A stretch of 64,000 nt of DNA from Candidatus Accumulibacter regalis (GTDB lineage Bacteria > Pseudomonadota > Gammaproteobacteria > Burkholderiales > Rhodocyclaceae), in NCBI GenBank assembly GCA_000585075.1, contig JEMY01000038.1, positions 40,721 through 104,720 on the forward strand. The letters run 5' to 3'. This document shows, piece after piece, positions 17,622-26,333 of the stretch; position 1 is the first letter of the stretch, and each line of letters opens with the position of its first letter. The notes below the pieces were generated by a model. It did no database searches and had not been told where the DNA came from. It saw nothing but the letters and a program-made list of their open reading frames with translations. The translations under genes and the position numbers were made by a program.

Positions 17622-18503
17622 ATGCATCTCGTTCTCATTAGCGGCCTCTCCGGTTCCGGCAAATCGATCGCCCTCAAAGTGCTGGAGGACGCTGACTACT
17701 ACTGTGTGGACAACCTTCCCTCCCAGTTGTTGCCGCAACTGGTCGCGCAACTCGATGCGCAGGGCTATCACAAGGTCGGCGTGGTGATCGATAGTCGCGG
17801 CGGCGACAGCGTCGCCAAGCTCCCGCCACAGCTCGACGCCCTGCGCGCCAGGGATCTCGAACTGCAACTGCTGTTTCTCGACGCGCAGGACGACACGCTG
17901 ATCAAGCGCTACTCGGAAACGCGGCGCCGGCACCCGCTGGCCAGCGATCGGCTGACCCTCACCGAAGCCATTGCCGAGGAACGTGTGCACCTGGCCGGCC
18001 TGTCCGCCATCGCGCACCACATGGATACCAGTGTCCTCAAGCCCAGCTCGCTGCGCGAGTGGGTGCGCCAGTTTGTCGCCACCGACGACGACGCCGATCC
18101 CCGCCACGGCCTGGCGCTGCTGTTCGAATCCTTTGGCTTCAAGAACGGCATTCCGCTTGACGCCGATCTGGTATTCGACGTCCGTTGCCTGCCCAATCCC
18201 TACTACGAAGTCAACCTGCGCGCGCTGACCGGCCGTGACTTGCAGGTCGTTTCCTTTCTCGAAGCCGAACCCGAAGTCCTGCGCATGCGCAACGACATTG
18301 CCGGCTTCGTTCGTGCCTGGCTACCAGCGTACGTTCGCGACAGTCGCAATTACCTGACCGTGGCCATCGGCTGCACCGGCGGGCAGCACCGCTCGGTGTA
18401 CCTCGCCGAGCGGTTGGGACGTGAATTCCGCAGCAGTGCCCGGGTACTGGTTCGGCACCGTGAATTGGCGCCGCCGCCGATGGCCGCTCTCGACATCCCG
18501 TAA
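17622..18503 (+). CDS. rapZ: RNase adapter protein RapZ
   Basis: A 293-residue P-loop protein of the RapZ/YvcJ family, which in enterobacteria presents the GlmZ small RNA to RNase E and senses glucosamine 6-phosphate. Walker A GLSGSGKS (residues 8-15) and the conserved C-terminal block around IGCTGGQHRSVYLAERL are present. The ATG at 17622 matches the family N-terminus. The stop overlaps the next start (TAATG). In betaproteobacteria the role of RapZ is less established. Confidence 0.93.
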   Translation: MHLVLISGLSGSGKSIALKVLEDADYYCVDNLPSQLLPQLVAQLDAQGYHKVGVVIDSRGGDSVAKLPPQLDALRARDLELQLLFLDAQDDTLIKRYSETRRRHPLASDRLTLTEAIAEERVHLAGLSAIAHHMDTSVLKPSSLREWVRQFVATDDDADPRHGLALLFESFGFKNGIPLDADLVFDVRCLPNPYYEVNLRALTGRDLQVVSFLEAEPEVLRMRNDIAGFVRAWLPAYVRDSRNYLTVAIGCTGGQHRSVYLAERLGREFRSSARVLVRHRELAPPPMAALDIP

Positions 18504-18877
18504 TGCTCTGGCTCGGGCTGTTCAAGCCCGGCGACTGGCTGATCGTGGCGCTGGGCCTGGCCCTCTGCGCCACCGCTTTCCCGCTCGCCTGGCAGGCCGG
18601 CGCTGCTGAAAAAGCGATCGTCCGGCGTGGCGGCGAAGTCTTCTCGGCGCTCGACCTGTCGCGCAATCGCCGCATTGATGTCCCAGGCCCCTTGGGCGTC
18701 ACGACGGTGGTCGTCGAGCAGCGTCGTGTGCGCATCGCTGCGGATCCTGGCCCACGCCAGTACTGCGTGCGCCAGGGCTGGCTATCGCGGCCCGGAGAGA
18801 TCGCCATCTGCGCTCCGAACCAGGTCAGTGTCGAAGTGCAGGGAAGCAGGCAGCCTTACGATTCGCTGTCCTACTGA
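18503..18877 (+). CDS. NusG domain II-containing membrane-anchored protein
   Basis: A 124-residue protein with one N-terminal membrane segment (near DWLIVALGLALCATAFPLAW) and a beta-rich domain like the NusG domain II family, ending in the typical block RPGEIAICAPNQVSVEV. Function unknown. It overlaps rapZ by one base. Confidence 0.8.
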   Translation: MLWLGLFKPGDWLIVALGLALCATAFPLAWQAGAAEKAIVRRGGEVFSALDLSRNRRIDVPGPLGVTTVVVEQRRVRIAADPGPRQYCVRQGWLSRPGEIAICAPNQVSVEVQGSRQPYDSLSY

Positions 18878-18941
18878 ATGCGGAGCGCCATGGCCGTTCC
18901 TGTGTGACGAATGCCCTGGTTTTGCAGACAGCGATCCGCGT

Positions 18942-18947
18942 TATAAT
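18942..18947 (+). promoter_or_regulatory. -10 element of ahcY promoter
   Basis: A perfect TATAAT placed so that transcription would start just ahead of the riboswitch aptamer. The -35 is weak (TTGCAG at 18922 with a short spacer, or TGGTTT at 18917 with a 19-base spacer). Confidence 0.6.
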
Positions 18948-18958
18948 GGCAAGCCTAA

Positions 18959-19026
18959 TCCGAGGGGCGCTGCAGGGCTGTCGTTCGACAGTTTCAGGCT
19001 CGGATTTCTCAAACGGCGCTCATCCA
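18959..19026 (+). ncRNA. SAH riboswitch aptamer
   Basis: The sequence matches the S-adenosylhomocysteine riboswitch: P1 TCCGAG (18959-18964) pairs with CTCGGA (18999-19004), the conserved GGGGCGCTGCA core follows the 5' strand, and the pseudoknot segment AAACGGCGCTCATCC follows P1. It sits in the leader of ahcY, whose product removes SAH, the expected gene-ON context. Confidence 0.93.
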
Positions 19027-19031
19027 ACCAA

Positions 19032-19078
19032 CCCATGCCGGGCATGGGAAGCGGGGTGGGCCCAGGCTGAAGTCCTTC
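19032..19078 (+). promoter_or_regulatory. Riboswitch expression-platform hairpins
   Basis: Two self-complementary stretches follow the aptamer: CCCATGCC-G-GGCATGGG (about 19032-19048) and CTGAAG-TC-CTTCAG (about 19067-19080). With the GAAGGAG ribosome-binding site at 19118-19124, they could form alternative folds that control translation. The mechanism is inferred. Confidence 0.4.
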
Positions 19079-19130
19079 AGTAAGGCACGCTCCGGCTTCC
19101 TTGCCCGTCAAAGTTCCGAAGGAGCCACCT

Positions 19131-20543
19131 GTGCTGGACGCTTTTAGCAAGACCCAAGACTACGTCATTGCCGACCTCGGCCTCGCCGACTGGGGCCGCA
19201 AGGAAATACGCATCGCCGAAACCGAAATGCCTGGCCTGATGGCGATTCGCGAAGAATTCGCCGCCGCCAAGACGCTGCAGGGTGCCCGCATCACCGGTTC
19301 GCTGCACATGACCATTCAGACCGCCGTACTGATCGAAACGCTGACCGCCCTCGGCGCCGAAGTGCGCTGGGCGTCGTGCAACATCTTCTCGACCCAGGAC
19401 CATGCCGCCGCCGCCATCGCCGCATCCGGCGTACCGGTATTCGCCGTCAAGGGCGAATCGCTGACCGATTACTGGGACTACACGCACCGTATCTTCGAGT
19501 GGCCCGACGGCGGTTTCAGCAACATGATCCTCGACGATGGCGGCGACGCGACGCTGCTCCTGCACCTCGGCGCCAGAGCCGAAAAGGACCTCTCGGTGCT
19601 CGCCAAGCCGACTTCCGAAGAAGAGACCATTCTCTTCGCGGCAATCAAGGCCAAGCTGGCCAGCGATCCTGCCTGGTACTCGGTCCGCCTGGCGGCGGTC
19701 AAGGGGGTCACCGAAGAAACCACCACCGGTGTGCATCGTCTTTACCAGATGCACGCCAAGGGTGAGCTGCGCTTCCCGGCGATCAACGTCAATGATTCGG
19801 TCACCAAATCGAAGTTCGACAATCTCTACGGCTGCCGCGAATCGCTGGTCGACGGCATCAAGCGCGCCACTGACGTGATGATCGCCGGCAAGATTGCCCT
19901 GATTGCCGGCTACGGCGACGTCGGCAAGGGCTCCGCCCAGGCCATGCGCGCCCTCTCGGCGCAGGTCTGGGTGACCGAGATCGACCCGATCTGTGCGCTG
20001 CAGGCAGCCATGGAAGGCTTCCGGGTAGTGACCATGGACTACGCTGCCGACAAGGCCGACATCTTCGTCACCTGCACCGGCAACTATCACGTCATCGACC
20101 ATGGGCACATGGCCAGGATGAAGAATCAGGCCATCGTCTGCAACATCGGGCACTTCGACAACGAAATCGACGTCGCCTCGGTCGAGGGTTACGACTGGGA
20201 AGAGATCAAGCCACAGGTCGACCATGTCATCTTTCCCGACGGCAAGCGCATCATCCTGCTGGCCAAGGGTCGCCTGGTCAACCTTGGCTGCGGCACCGGC
20301 CACCCCTCGTACGTGATGAGTTCGTCGTTCGCCAACCAGACCATCGCCCAGATCGAGCTGTTCACGCGTACCGCCGATTATCCGGTCGGCGTCTATACGC
20401 TGCCCAAGCATCTCGACGAAAAGGTCGCCCGCCTGCAGCTCAAGACGCTGAACGCGCAGCTCAGCGAATTGAGCGATGCGCAAGCCGCGTACATCGGTGT
20501 CGCCAAGAATGGTCCCTACAAACCGGACCACTACCGCTACTGA
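19131..20543 (+). CDS. ahcY: Adenosylhomocysteinase
   Basis: A 470-residue SAH hydrolase that splits S-adenosylhomocysteine into adenosine and homocysteine, keeping methyltransferases from product inhibition. The NAD-binding loop [13 protein letters not shown] is near residue 260, and the C-terminal KPDHYRY is typical. GTG at 19131 is selected because GAAGGAG lies six bases upstream; a TTG ten codons earlier is possible. An SAH riboswitch in the leader should raise expression when SAH accumulates. Confidence 0.97.
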   Translation: MLDAFSKTQDYVIADLGLADWGRKEIRIAETEMPGLMAIREEFAAAKTLQGARITGSLHMTIQTAVLIETLTALGAEVRWASCNIFSTQDHAAAAIAASGVPVFAVKGESLTDYWDYTHRIFEWPDGGFSNMILDDGGDATLLLHLGARAEKDLSVLAKPTSEEETILFAAIKAKLASDPAWYSVRLAAVKGVTEETTTGVHRLYQMHAKGELRFPAINVNDSVTKSKFDNLYGCRESLVDGIKRATDVMIAGKIALIAGYGDVGKGSAQAMRALSAQVWVTEIDPICALQAAMEGFRVVTMDYAADKADIFVTCTGNYHVIDHGHMARMKNQAIVCNIGHFDNEIDVASVEGYDWEEIKPQVDHVIFPDGKRIILLAKGRLVNLGCGTGHPSYVMSSSFANQTIAQIELFTRTADYPVGVYTLPKHLDEKVARLQLKTLNAQLSELSDAQAAYIGVAKNGPYKPDHYRY

Positions 20544-20570
20544 TGCCCGCTACCAACAGGGGCGATCGTC

Positions 20571-20924
20571 ATGCGACTGATCCTGCTCTGGCTGCTCAAC
20601 GCCTGCGCGCTGCTTGCCGTCGCCTATCTGATGCCCGCGTCGATACAGCTGGCATCGTTTGCGGCGGCACTGATCGCCGCCTTGTTACTGGGGCTGGTGA
20701 ACACCGTCTTGCGGCCCCTGTTGGTTCTGCTCACCCTCCCGGTCACGCTGCTGACCTTCGGCCTCTTCCTGTTCGTGGTCAACGGCCTGATGTTCTGGCT
20801 GGCCGGTTCACTGCTCGAAGGCTTCGTCGTCAACGGCTTCTGGCCGGGCGTCTTCGGAGCGCTGCTGTACAGCATCATCGCGTCGCTACTTTCCTCCCTG
20901 TTGGCTGCCCGCAAGGGCAAGTGA
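20571..20924 (+). CDS. Phage holin-superfamily IV membrane protein
   Basis: A 117-residue protein with about four transmembrane helices, matching the chromosomal 'mycobacterial four-TMS phage holin' family (PGxFGALLYSIIASLLS C-terminal pattern). There are no phage genes nearby, so it is a household membrane protein of unknown role. It lies between ahcY and metF, an arrangement often seen in betaproteobacteria, and probably shares the riboswitch-controlled transcript. Confidence 0.85.
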   Translation: MRLILLWLLNACALLAVAYLMPASIQLASFAAALIAALLLGLVNTVLRPLLVLLTLPVTLLTFGLFLFVVNGLMFWLAGSLLEGFVVNGFWPGVFGALLYSIIASLLSSLLAARKGK

Positions 20925-20934
20925 TGGTCTCCCC

Positions 20935-21774
20935 ATGACACAGCACAAGCGTACTTTCAGCCTCGAACTTTTCCCCCCGCAAACGCCCGAAGGCGCCGAG
21001 AAGCTGCGCGCCGCGCGTGCCCGCATGGCCGCGCTCAAGCCCCGCTTCTTCTCGGTCACTTTCGGCGCTGGTGGCTCGACCCGCGACCGGACGCTCGAAA
21101 CGGTGCTCGACATCCAGGGCGAAGGCCACCAGGCAGCGCCGCACCTGTCGTGCATCGGCTCGACGCGCGAAAGCATTCGCAGCATCCTTGAACAGTACCG
21201 CGCGAACGGCATCCGCCATCTCGTCGCCTTGCGCGGCGACCTCCCGTCGGGGATGGCCAGGCCCGGCACTTTTCGCTACGCCAACGAGCTGGTCGAATTC
21301 ATCCGCGCCGAAACCGGCGACTGGTTTCATATCGAAGTCGCCGCCTACCCCGAATACCACCCGCAGGCAAAAAGCCCGCGCGACGACCTCGTGAACTTCA
21401 AGCGCAAGCTCGACGCCGGAGCCAACTCGGCGATCACCCAGTACTTCTACAACTTCGACGCCTACGCGCACTTCATCGACGATTGCCAGGCAATCGGCAT
21501 CGACGTGCCGATCGTCCCCGGCATAATGCCGATCGCCAGCTACAGCAGCCTGGCACGCTTCTCCGACACCTGCGGTGCGGAAATACCGCGCTGGATCAGG
21601 AAGAAGCTGGAAAGCTACGGCGACGATAGCGCGTCCATCCGTGCCTTCGGCCTCGACGTGGTCAGCGGGCTTTGCCAACAACTGCTGGCCAACGACGCAC
21701 CGGGCCTGCACTTTTACACCCTCAACCAGGACGCCCTGACCACCCAGCTGTGGCAGCGCCTCCACCTTTCATAG
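20935..21774 (+). CDS. metF: Methylenetetrahydrofolate reductase
   Basis: A 279-residue flavoenzyme that reduces 5,10-methylene-THF to 5-methyl-THF, the methyl donor for methionine synthesis. Family markers: SLELFPPQTPEG, catalytic Glu at the N-terminus, FFSVTFGAGGSTRDRT, HLSCIG, and ALRGDLP. It works with ahcY in the activated-methyl cycle, so its position under the SAH riboswitch transcript makes sense. Confidence 0.96.
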   Translation: MTQHKRTFSLELFPPQTPEGAEKLRAARARMAALKPRFFSVTFGAGGSTRDRTLETVLDIQGEGHQAAPHLSCIGSTRESIRSILEQYRANGIRHLVALRGDLPSGMARPGTFRYANELVEFIRAETGDWFHIEVAAYPEYHPQAKSPRDDLVNFKRKLDAGANSAITQYFYNFDAYAHFIDDCQAIGIDVPIVPGIMPIASYSSLARFSDTCGAEIPRWIRKKLESYGDDSASIRAFGLDVVSGLCQQLLANDAPGLHFYTLNQDALTTQLWQRLHLS

Positions 21775-21784
21775 GTTTCTCAAG

Positions 21785-22135
21785 ATGGCTGCACGCGAGC
21801 TACCCGTAGTTGTCCGCTATGCTCTCGAACTCTTCGCTCCGCTCGGCACGCTGCGCGTCAAGGCAATGTTCGGCGGCTGGGGCTTTTATTGCGACGATCT
21901 GTTCTTTGCGATCGTCGCCGACGACGTCCTTTACCTCAAGGCGGATGCGCAGAGCGCCGCCACCTTCGAAGCGGTCGGCGGCAGGCCTTTTAGCGTCCTG
22001 CGCAAGGACGGCCGCAACGACACCATGAATTACTGGACGGTGCCCGAAGAGGCGATGGAGAGCGGCGAGGAAATGTTGCCCTGGGCACGTGCCGCACTGG
22101 CCGCGGCAGCGCGCAGTCGCAAGCCAGCCAAGTAG
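21785..22135 (+). CDS. TfoX/Sxy N-terminal domain protein
   Basis: A 116-residue protein of the TfoX_N family (VKAMFGGWGFYCDDLFFAIV, then YLKAD and MNYWTVPEE). It contains only the N-terminal domain, as in many small proteobacterial homologues; involvement in competence is not implied. It follows metF by 10 bases and is likely the last gene of the ahcY operon. Confidence 0.88.
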   Translation: MAARELPVVVRYALELFAPLGTLRVKAMFGGWGFYCDDLFFAIVADDVLYLKADAQSAATFEAVGGRPFSVLRKDGRNDTMNYWTVPEEAMESGEEMLPWARAALAAAARSRKPAK

Positions 22136-22219
22136 CACGCCCGCGACAGACACCGGCCGCGCCGAGCGCGAGCGAACGCCGCCCCGCGCAGGCACTCGGC
22201 GAAAGAGCAGATTTCAGGC

Positions 22220-22225
22220 TAGAAT
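22220..22225 (+). promoter_or_regulatory. Candidate -10 for the J-domain operon
   Basis: TAGAAT lies 104 bases before the J-domain start in the only sizeable gap (22136-22328) upstream of the operon. No good -35 is visible, so support is limited. Confidence 0.3.
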
Positions 22226-22328
22226 TGCGCGCGTCGCGCCGTCTCGCCGGCTGCACGAGGACGCGCGCACCCTGCCTGGACTCCCGGCGAACGCGCCAGC
22301 CCGCAGCAGACCCGCCCGACGAGGATGC

Positions 22329-22607
22329 ATGAAGGACTACTACGCAGTACTGGGCGTGACCAGTGAGACGTCTATCGAAGGCGTCAAGCAGGCCTATCGC
22401 AAGAAGACGCTGCAGCTCCACCCTGACCGCAATACCGCATCTGACGCAGCGGACAGATTCCGCGACGTTCAGGAAGCCTACGAGACGCTTTCCGACGCCA
22501 CCCGGCGACACGACTACGAAGAGAACCGGCGCCGCAACCTTCTCGAGAAGCCGCTTGAAACGGCGCGGGAGATCTGGAAGAACTACCTGGAAGGAGTATT
22601 GCAGTGA
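22329..22607 (+). CDS. J-domain (DnaJ-like) protein, J domain only
   Basis: A 92-residue protein consisting of little more than a J domain: DYYAVLGVTSETSIEGVKQAYRKK, the essential HPD in LQLHPDRN, and DRFRDVQEAYETLSD. A short Arg-rich C-terminal helix follows. It lacks the Gly/Phe region, zinc fingers and client-binding domains of DnaJ, so it would recruit Hsp70 (DnaK) to a target supplied by another protein. The next gene overlaps its stop, suggesting the downstream proteins are that target or partner. Confidence 0.85.
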   Translation: MKDYYAVLGVTSETSIEGVKQAYRKKTLQLHPDRNTASDAADRFRDVQEAYETLSDATRRHDYEENRRRNLLEKPLETAREIWKNYLEGVLQ

Positions 22608-23167
22608 GGCTGTCGCCATTTTTTGAAGAGCTCAGCTCGGCCTACGAGGCCGAGCTCGACGACCTGTTGACCGACTCGGCGGGACACGATGTCCTCGCTC
22701 AGCGACTGCGCCTGAAGCGCAGCCAGCTTCCCGATCTGCTGCCGATGATCGAATGCAACCCGGAAATGCTGGCCGTCGCGTTTCATGGCGGAATGGATTT
22801 TCTCAGCCCGGAAGTGATGCGCGAACTGGTGGCGCAGGACCCTGAAGACCTGCCCTCGTGGGACGTTCTGGGGGAAGAATCGGTTCGCCTGCAACCCTGG
22901 GCTGCGGAACTGGCCAAGATCGTCCTCTCCGACCCGAACGGTGAGCAGTTCCTGGTCGTCACGGCGTGTCTGGAGTACCTGCGGGCAAGCAGCAAGGGGC
23001 CATCGGAGCCAGGCGTTCGGCGGCGCGACGACTATGGCGGCTACGACGACGAACGGACCGACGCTGACGTCGAGCCCGACAACGACGTCGATCTCGAAGA
23101 AGCGGGCGCTGACTGGCTTGCCGAACAGGGCTTTGACCGCAAAGATCGAACTTCGGGAGATAACTGA
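22604..23167 (+). CDS. Unknown protein, J-domain operon gene 2
   Basis: A 187-residue soluble protein I do not recognise. The GTG start overlaps the J-domain stop. The first 130 residues look alpha-helical with no transmembrane segment. The C-terminus from about residue 135 is strongly acidic and Asp-rich (DDYGGYDDERTD, EPDNDVDLEE) before a short helix. It is translationally coupled on both sides. Confidence 0.75.
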   Translation: MRLSPFFEELSSAYEAELDDLLTDSAGHDVLAQRLRLKRSQLPDLLPMIECNPEMLAVAFHGGMDFLSPEVMRELVAQDPEDLPSWDVLGEESVRLQPWAAELAKIVLSDPNGEQFLVVTACLEYLRASSKGPSEPGVRRRDDYGGYDDERTDADVEPDNDVDLEEAGADWLAEQGFDRKDRTSGDN

Positions 23168-23898
23168 TGAGTCATCCGGTGCTCGTACGCGCAGAGAAGC
23201 TGATCCGGGTCGGCGATATCGTCGGCGCCGAGGCGGCGCTGGCGTCGTTGGTCGACAGTGACGGCGACGGCGCACTGGTCGTCGCGCTTGACGATTTTGC
23301 CGCCAAGGACCTGTTGGCAATCCTCCGCGACTTCGATTCCTCGAAGGAATCGGTGGTCAGCCTGCTGGTCCTGCCGGAACAGTTCGCGCGCGCCATCGTC
23401 CTCGAACGTCGCTATGGCGACGCCAGCCACGAACGCCTGCGGGCGATCATCAACTCGGTCATTTTCCGCGCCGACAGTGATCCCGGAGAGTTCATCGAGG
23501 CGATCGGGGCAGTCGACGGCGGCTGTGACGCGCTCGCCGATTATCTCTGCGACCGTGGCGAAATCGTCGAGCACTTCTTCAAGACCGGCACCTTCGGCTT
23601 CTTCGACGACATCGATGAAGCAGCCGCCGACCTGAACGACGACGAACGTCTCGACGAACTGTCGGATCCGGAGGCCAATCGCCCCTTCCTCAGCCATAGC
23701 GAAGTCAGCGATCAGGACTGGATGGAGCTGACCTGGCTACTGCGTTACGAACATCCCGAGATCTTCCGCGATGTCCTGCTCATCCTGCGCGCACGCGCGC
23801 GTGCCGAAGAACCGCAGTTGGCCAGCGACGAGACGGCAAGTCGCGCCAACGAACAGCGCAGACCCCCCGGCGAGCCCGAGGAAGAATCCGCGTTGTAG
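23167..23898 (+). CDS. Unknown protein, J-domain operon gene 3
   Basis: A 243-residue soluble, acidic protein of unknown family. The start overlaps the stop of gene 2 (TGATGA). It appears largely helical, with an early GDIVGAEAALASLVDSDGDG stretch and an acidic middle (DDIDEAAADLNDDERLDELSD). The C-terminal 40 residues are polar and probably flexible. Helix-rich repeat-like texture suggests protein binding, but this is only an impression. Confidence 0.75.
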   Translation: MSHPVLVRAEKLIRVGDIVGAEAALASLVDSDGDGALVVALDDFAAKDLLAILRDFDSSKESVVSLLVLPEQFARAIVLERRYGDASHERLRAIINSVIFRADSDPGEFIEAIGAVDGGCDALADYLCDRGEIVEHFFKTGTFGFFDDIDEAAADLNDDERLDELSDPEANRPFLSHSEVSDQDWMELTWLLRYEHPEIFRDVLLILRARARAEEPQLASDETASRANEQRRPPGEPEEESAL

Positions 23899-23942
23899 AC
23901 CGGCAAATCGTCACACCCGCCAAACCCACCCGCTGACTGCCC

Positions 23943-25142
23943 ATGCCCGATGACCGTCGCCAGATCGCCGTTTTCGACGATCGCCCGTTTTTCGAACGCG
24001 CGCTCGCCTTCGGCGTGCGCGCCGGCATCCTGGATGGGGAGAAGCTTGCCGCCATTGGCGACGAGGGGCCGAAGGGAATGGTGCAGATCGCCGAGTATTT
24101 CGGCACCCAGTATCTGCGCCCGAACATCGACGAGGCACGCGAACGAATCGTCAATCTGGTCAGCCTGTTCCTCGAGGAACAAAGCGGTGGCGACCTCGAA
24201 AAGGCGGCACGATCACTGCGTGACGGCAGCTTCCTGTCGCATTCGCGGGGCGGCTCGGAAATGCTGAAAAGCCTCTGGGCGATGCCTGAGGACGCATCGT
24301 TCGGAATCATGGTCAAGCAATCGCAGAAGACGTTTCTCGCCGACTGGTCACTGCGCAGCAGTGCCGACTATCGCCAGGCACGCGCCGAACGGCAAGACTA
24401 CCAGCAGACGATCGACGCGGCGCTGTGGTTTGCCGAAAGGCTCGGCGCCCCGGCCAGCGAGATTTCCACCGTCGCCAGCGAGTCGATCATCCGCAGCGCA
24501 ATCCTCGTCCATCTCGCCGGCAGCACGACAAGCTCACTGCCCAACGCCTCTGAGTTCGTTGACCTGCTGGCAAGGCTGCGCAAAAACGGCGTGCCTGGCA
24601 GGGGGAAAAAGAGCCTCGCGGCGCTCTTCAAGGCGCTGCCGCAAGCCCATCACGCGGTCGCGCGCAAGGAATTGCAGAAGGTCGAGAACGACGATCTGCC
24701 GAGGATCCTCGACGCCTCGCGGGCGATGAACACGATCATTCCCGAGCTTGAGCCGCATTATTTTCTACGCGATTTTGGCCTCGAGGAGGCCAGCCAGTTC
24801 AGTGCTGGAGTGTCGCAGGACTGGCAGAAGATTACCGCTGGCAAGGTCGACGACAACTCCCTGCTGACGATTTTCCTTTGTCTCGCGGTCGATACGCCAC
24901 CCCGGCCGGCACTGAGCAAAGCCGCTGCCCGCACGCTGATTGGCAAGATCCGGAGCAAGGGCCTGCAACGCCAACCAGCGCTGGCATTCATCCGCGCTTT
25001 TGCGCCCTACGCCATGCAGGATGACCTCGAAACCCTCTGGAAAACGGTCTTTCCGGAGCTCGAGGAGGCGCTCGTCGACCCCGCCGACGCTTCCGGCAAC
25101 CAGGCGCTCGCCTACCTGAAGGAAAACTGCAGCATCCGCTAA
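23943..25142 (+). CDS. Unknown protein, J-domain operon gene 4
   Basis: A 399-residue soluble protein, mostly helical, with no recognised domain or catalytic motif. It begins 44 bases after gene 3 on the same strand. A basic patch (RKNGVPGRGKKSLAALFKALP) sits near residue 215. Its stop overlaps the convergent DMT transporter stop by three bases. Base composition resembles its neighbours, so recent transfer is not indicated. Confidence 0.75.
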   Translation: MPDDRRQIAVFDDRPFFERALAFGVRAGILDGEKLAAIGDEGPKGMVQIAEYFGTQYLRPNIDEARERIVNLVSLFLEEQSGGDLEKAARSLRDGSFLSHSRGGSEMLKSLWAMPEDASFGIMVKQSQKTFLADWSLRSSADYRQARAERQDYQQTIDAALWFAERLGAPASEISTVASESIIRSAILVHLAGSTTSSLPNASEFVDLLARLRKNGVPGRGKKSLAALFKALPQAHHAVARKELQKVENDDLPRILDASRAMNTIIPELEPHYFLRDFGLEEASQFSAGVSQDWQKITAGKVDDNSLLTIFLCLAVDTPPRPALSKAAARTLIGKIRSKGLQRQPALAFIRAFAPYAMQDDLETLWKTVFPELEEALVDPADASGNQALAYLKENCSIR

Positions 25143-26092
25143 TCGCGTGGGCGCAGCGAACCGGCGATCGCCCGATCGCTCGGTCCACGCCGCGAGACCA
25201 GCCACACCCCGGCCAGTACCAGTCCGACACCGGCCAGCTGGATCAGGGAAAGCGGCTCGCCGAGCAGCAGCCAGGCAAAGGCGATGGTCAGCATCGGGCC
25301 GAGGGTCCCGATCATCACCGCCTGGGTCGCGCCAATGCGGCGGATCGCCGCTGATTGCAGGAAAACCGGCAGCACCGTCGAAAACAGAGCCATCGCCGCC
25401 GCGTAGGCGTAGACCGGCACGGGCTGCAGCAAGGCCGACAACGGCTGCGTGACGAGCAGGTGCAGCTCGGTGGCCAGTACCGACACCAGCATCGCCAATG
25501 CCGTGAAGCGCACCGAACCGAGGCGCTGGATCATGCTGCCGCTGCCCGCCAGGTAGAAGGCATAGGCCAGCGACGAGGCGAAGACGAAAAGCGAGCCGAT
25601 GAGTAGCGACCGCGCCTCACCCGAGAATTCGAGGTCATGGAAGAAGACCAGGCCAATTCCCGCATACGACAGCAGCAGCGCACCGATCTCCCGCGGCTGC
25701 AGGGTCTTGCCCATGAAGATCACGCCGATCATCACCGTCAGCGTCGGATAGGTAAACAGAATCAGGCGCTCGAGACCGGCGCTGATATAGGCGAGGCCAA
25801 TGAAGTCGAGAATGCTTGCCCCGTAGTAGCCGAGCAGGCCGAGCACGACGAGCGTCAACCAGTCACGGCGTGACAGCGACGGCGCCGCACGGCTGGCGTG
25901 CACCGCGATGAGCGCGAAGAAGGGCAGAGCAAAGGTCATGCGCAAGGAAAGCAGGGTGATCGCATCGACCGGCGCCGCCTGCGGTACGGCGTAGGCCAGC
26001 TTGACGAAGATCGCCTTGAACGAGAAGCCGAACGCCGCGAGAATCGCCAGCAGGACCCCGAGACGTTCGGAAGAGCATTTTTTCCAGGGCAT
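25139..26092 (-). CDS. DMT superfamily (EamA) transporter
   Basis: A 317-residue inner-membrane protein with about ten transmembrane helices in two EamA repeats, as in drug/metabolite exporters. Conserved texture such as LERLILFTYPTLTVMIG and ATQAVMIGTLGPMLTIAFAWLLLGE is typical. The ATG at 26092 is my choice; a TTG five codons earlier is possible. The substrate is unknown. Confidence 0.88.
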   Translation of the reverse strand: MPWKKCSSERLGVLLAILAAFGFSFKAIFVKLAYAVPQAAPVDAITLLSLRMTFALPFFALIAVHASRAAPSLSRRDWLTLVVLGLLGYYGASILDFIGLAYISAGLERLILFTYPTLTVMIGVIFMGKTLQPREIGALLLSYAGIGLVFFHDLEFSGEARSLLIGSLFVFASSLAYAFYLAGSGSMIQRLGSVRFTALAMLVSVLATELHLLVTQPLSALLQPVPVYAYAAAMALFSTVLPVFLQSAAIRRIGATQAVMIGTLGPMLTIAFAWLLLGEPLSLIQLAGVGLVLAGVWLVSRRGPSDRAIAGSLRPRD

Positions 26093-26276
26093 GCCGAGGC
26101 GATACAAGAGAAGCTTGCGGAGGCCTCTGGCTTACGAGGCGGGTGCTCACTGTACGTCAACGGCGACGGCGGGTAAACGCCGACGACGATCGACCACGCA
26201 CACCGCGTCACCTTGGACCGGCACCGGGCGAGCCGGGCACCTCAGTAGTTGAGCTGCGGGAATGTCGGCCTGCCCA

Positions 26277-26305
26277 CTGACAGTTCTCGCGTGGCGCGGT
26301 ACACT
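26277..26305 (+). promoter_or_regulatory. Sigma70 promoter for GT87 gene
   Basis: CTGACA (26277-26282) and TACACT (26300-26305) are separated by 17 bases, with the ATG of the next gene 28 bases downstream. The -35 matches five of six consensus bases and the -10 four of six. Confidence 0.55.
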
Positions 26306-26333
26306 TTCGCAAAAACCGTGCGCTCGCAAGAAA

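Noticed and set aside
16106..17641. 511-codon plus-strand frame over the M20 gene
   Set aside because: Antisense shadow of a clear metallohydrolase.
20571..20924. Holin-like gene as evidence for a prophage
   Set aside because: No other phage gene or attachment site is nearby; the family is widespread on chromosomes.
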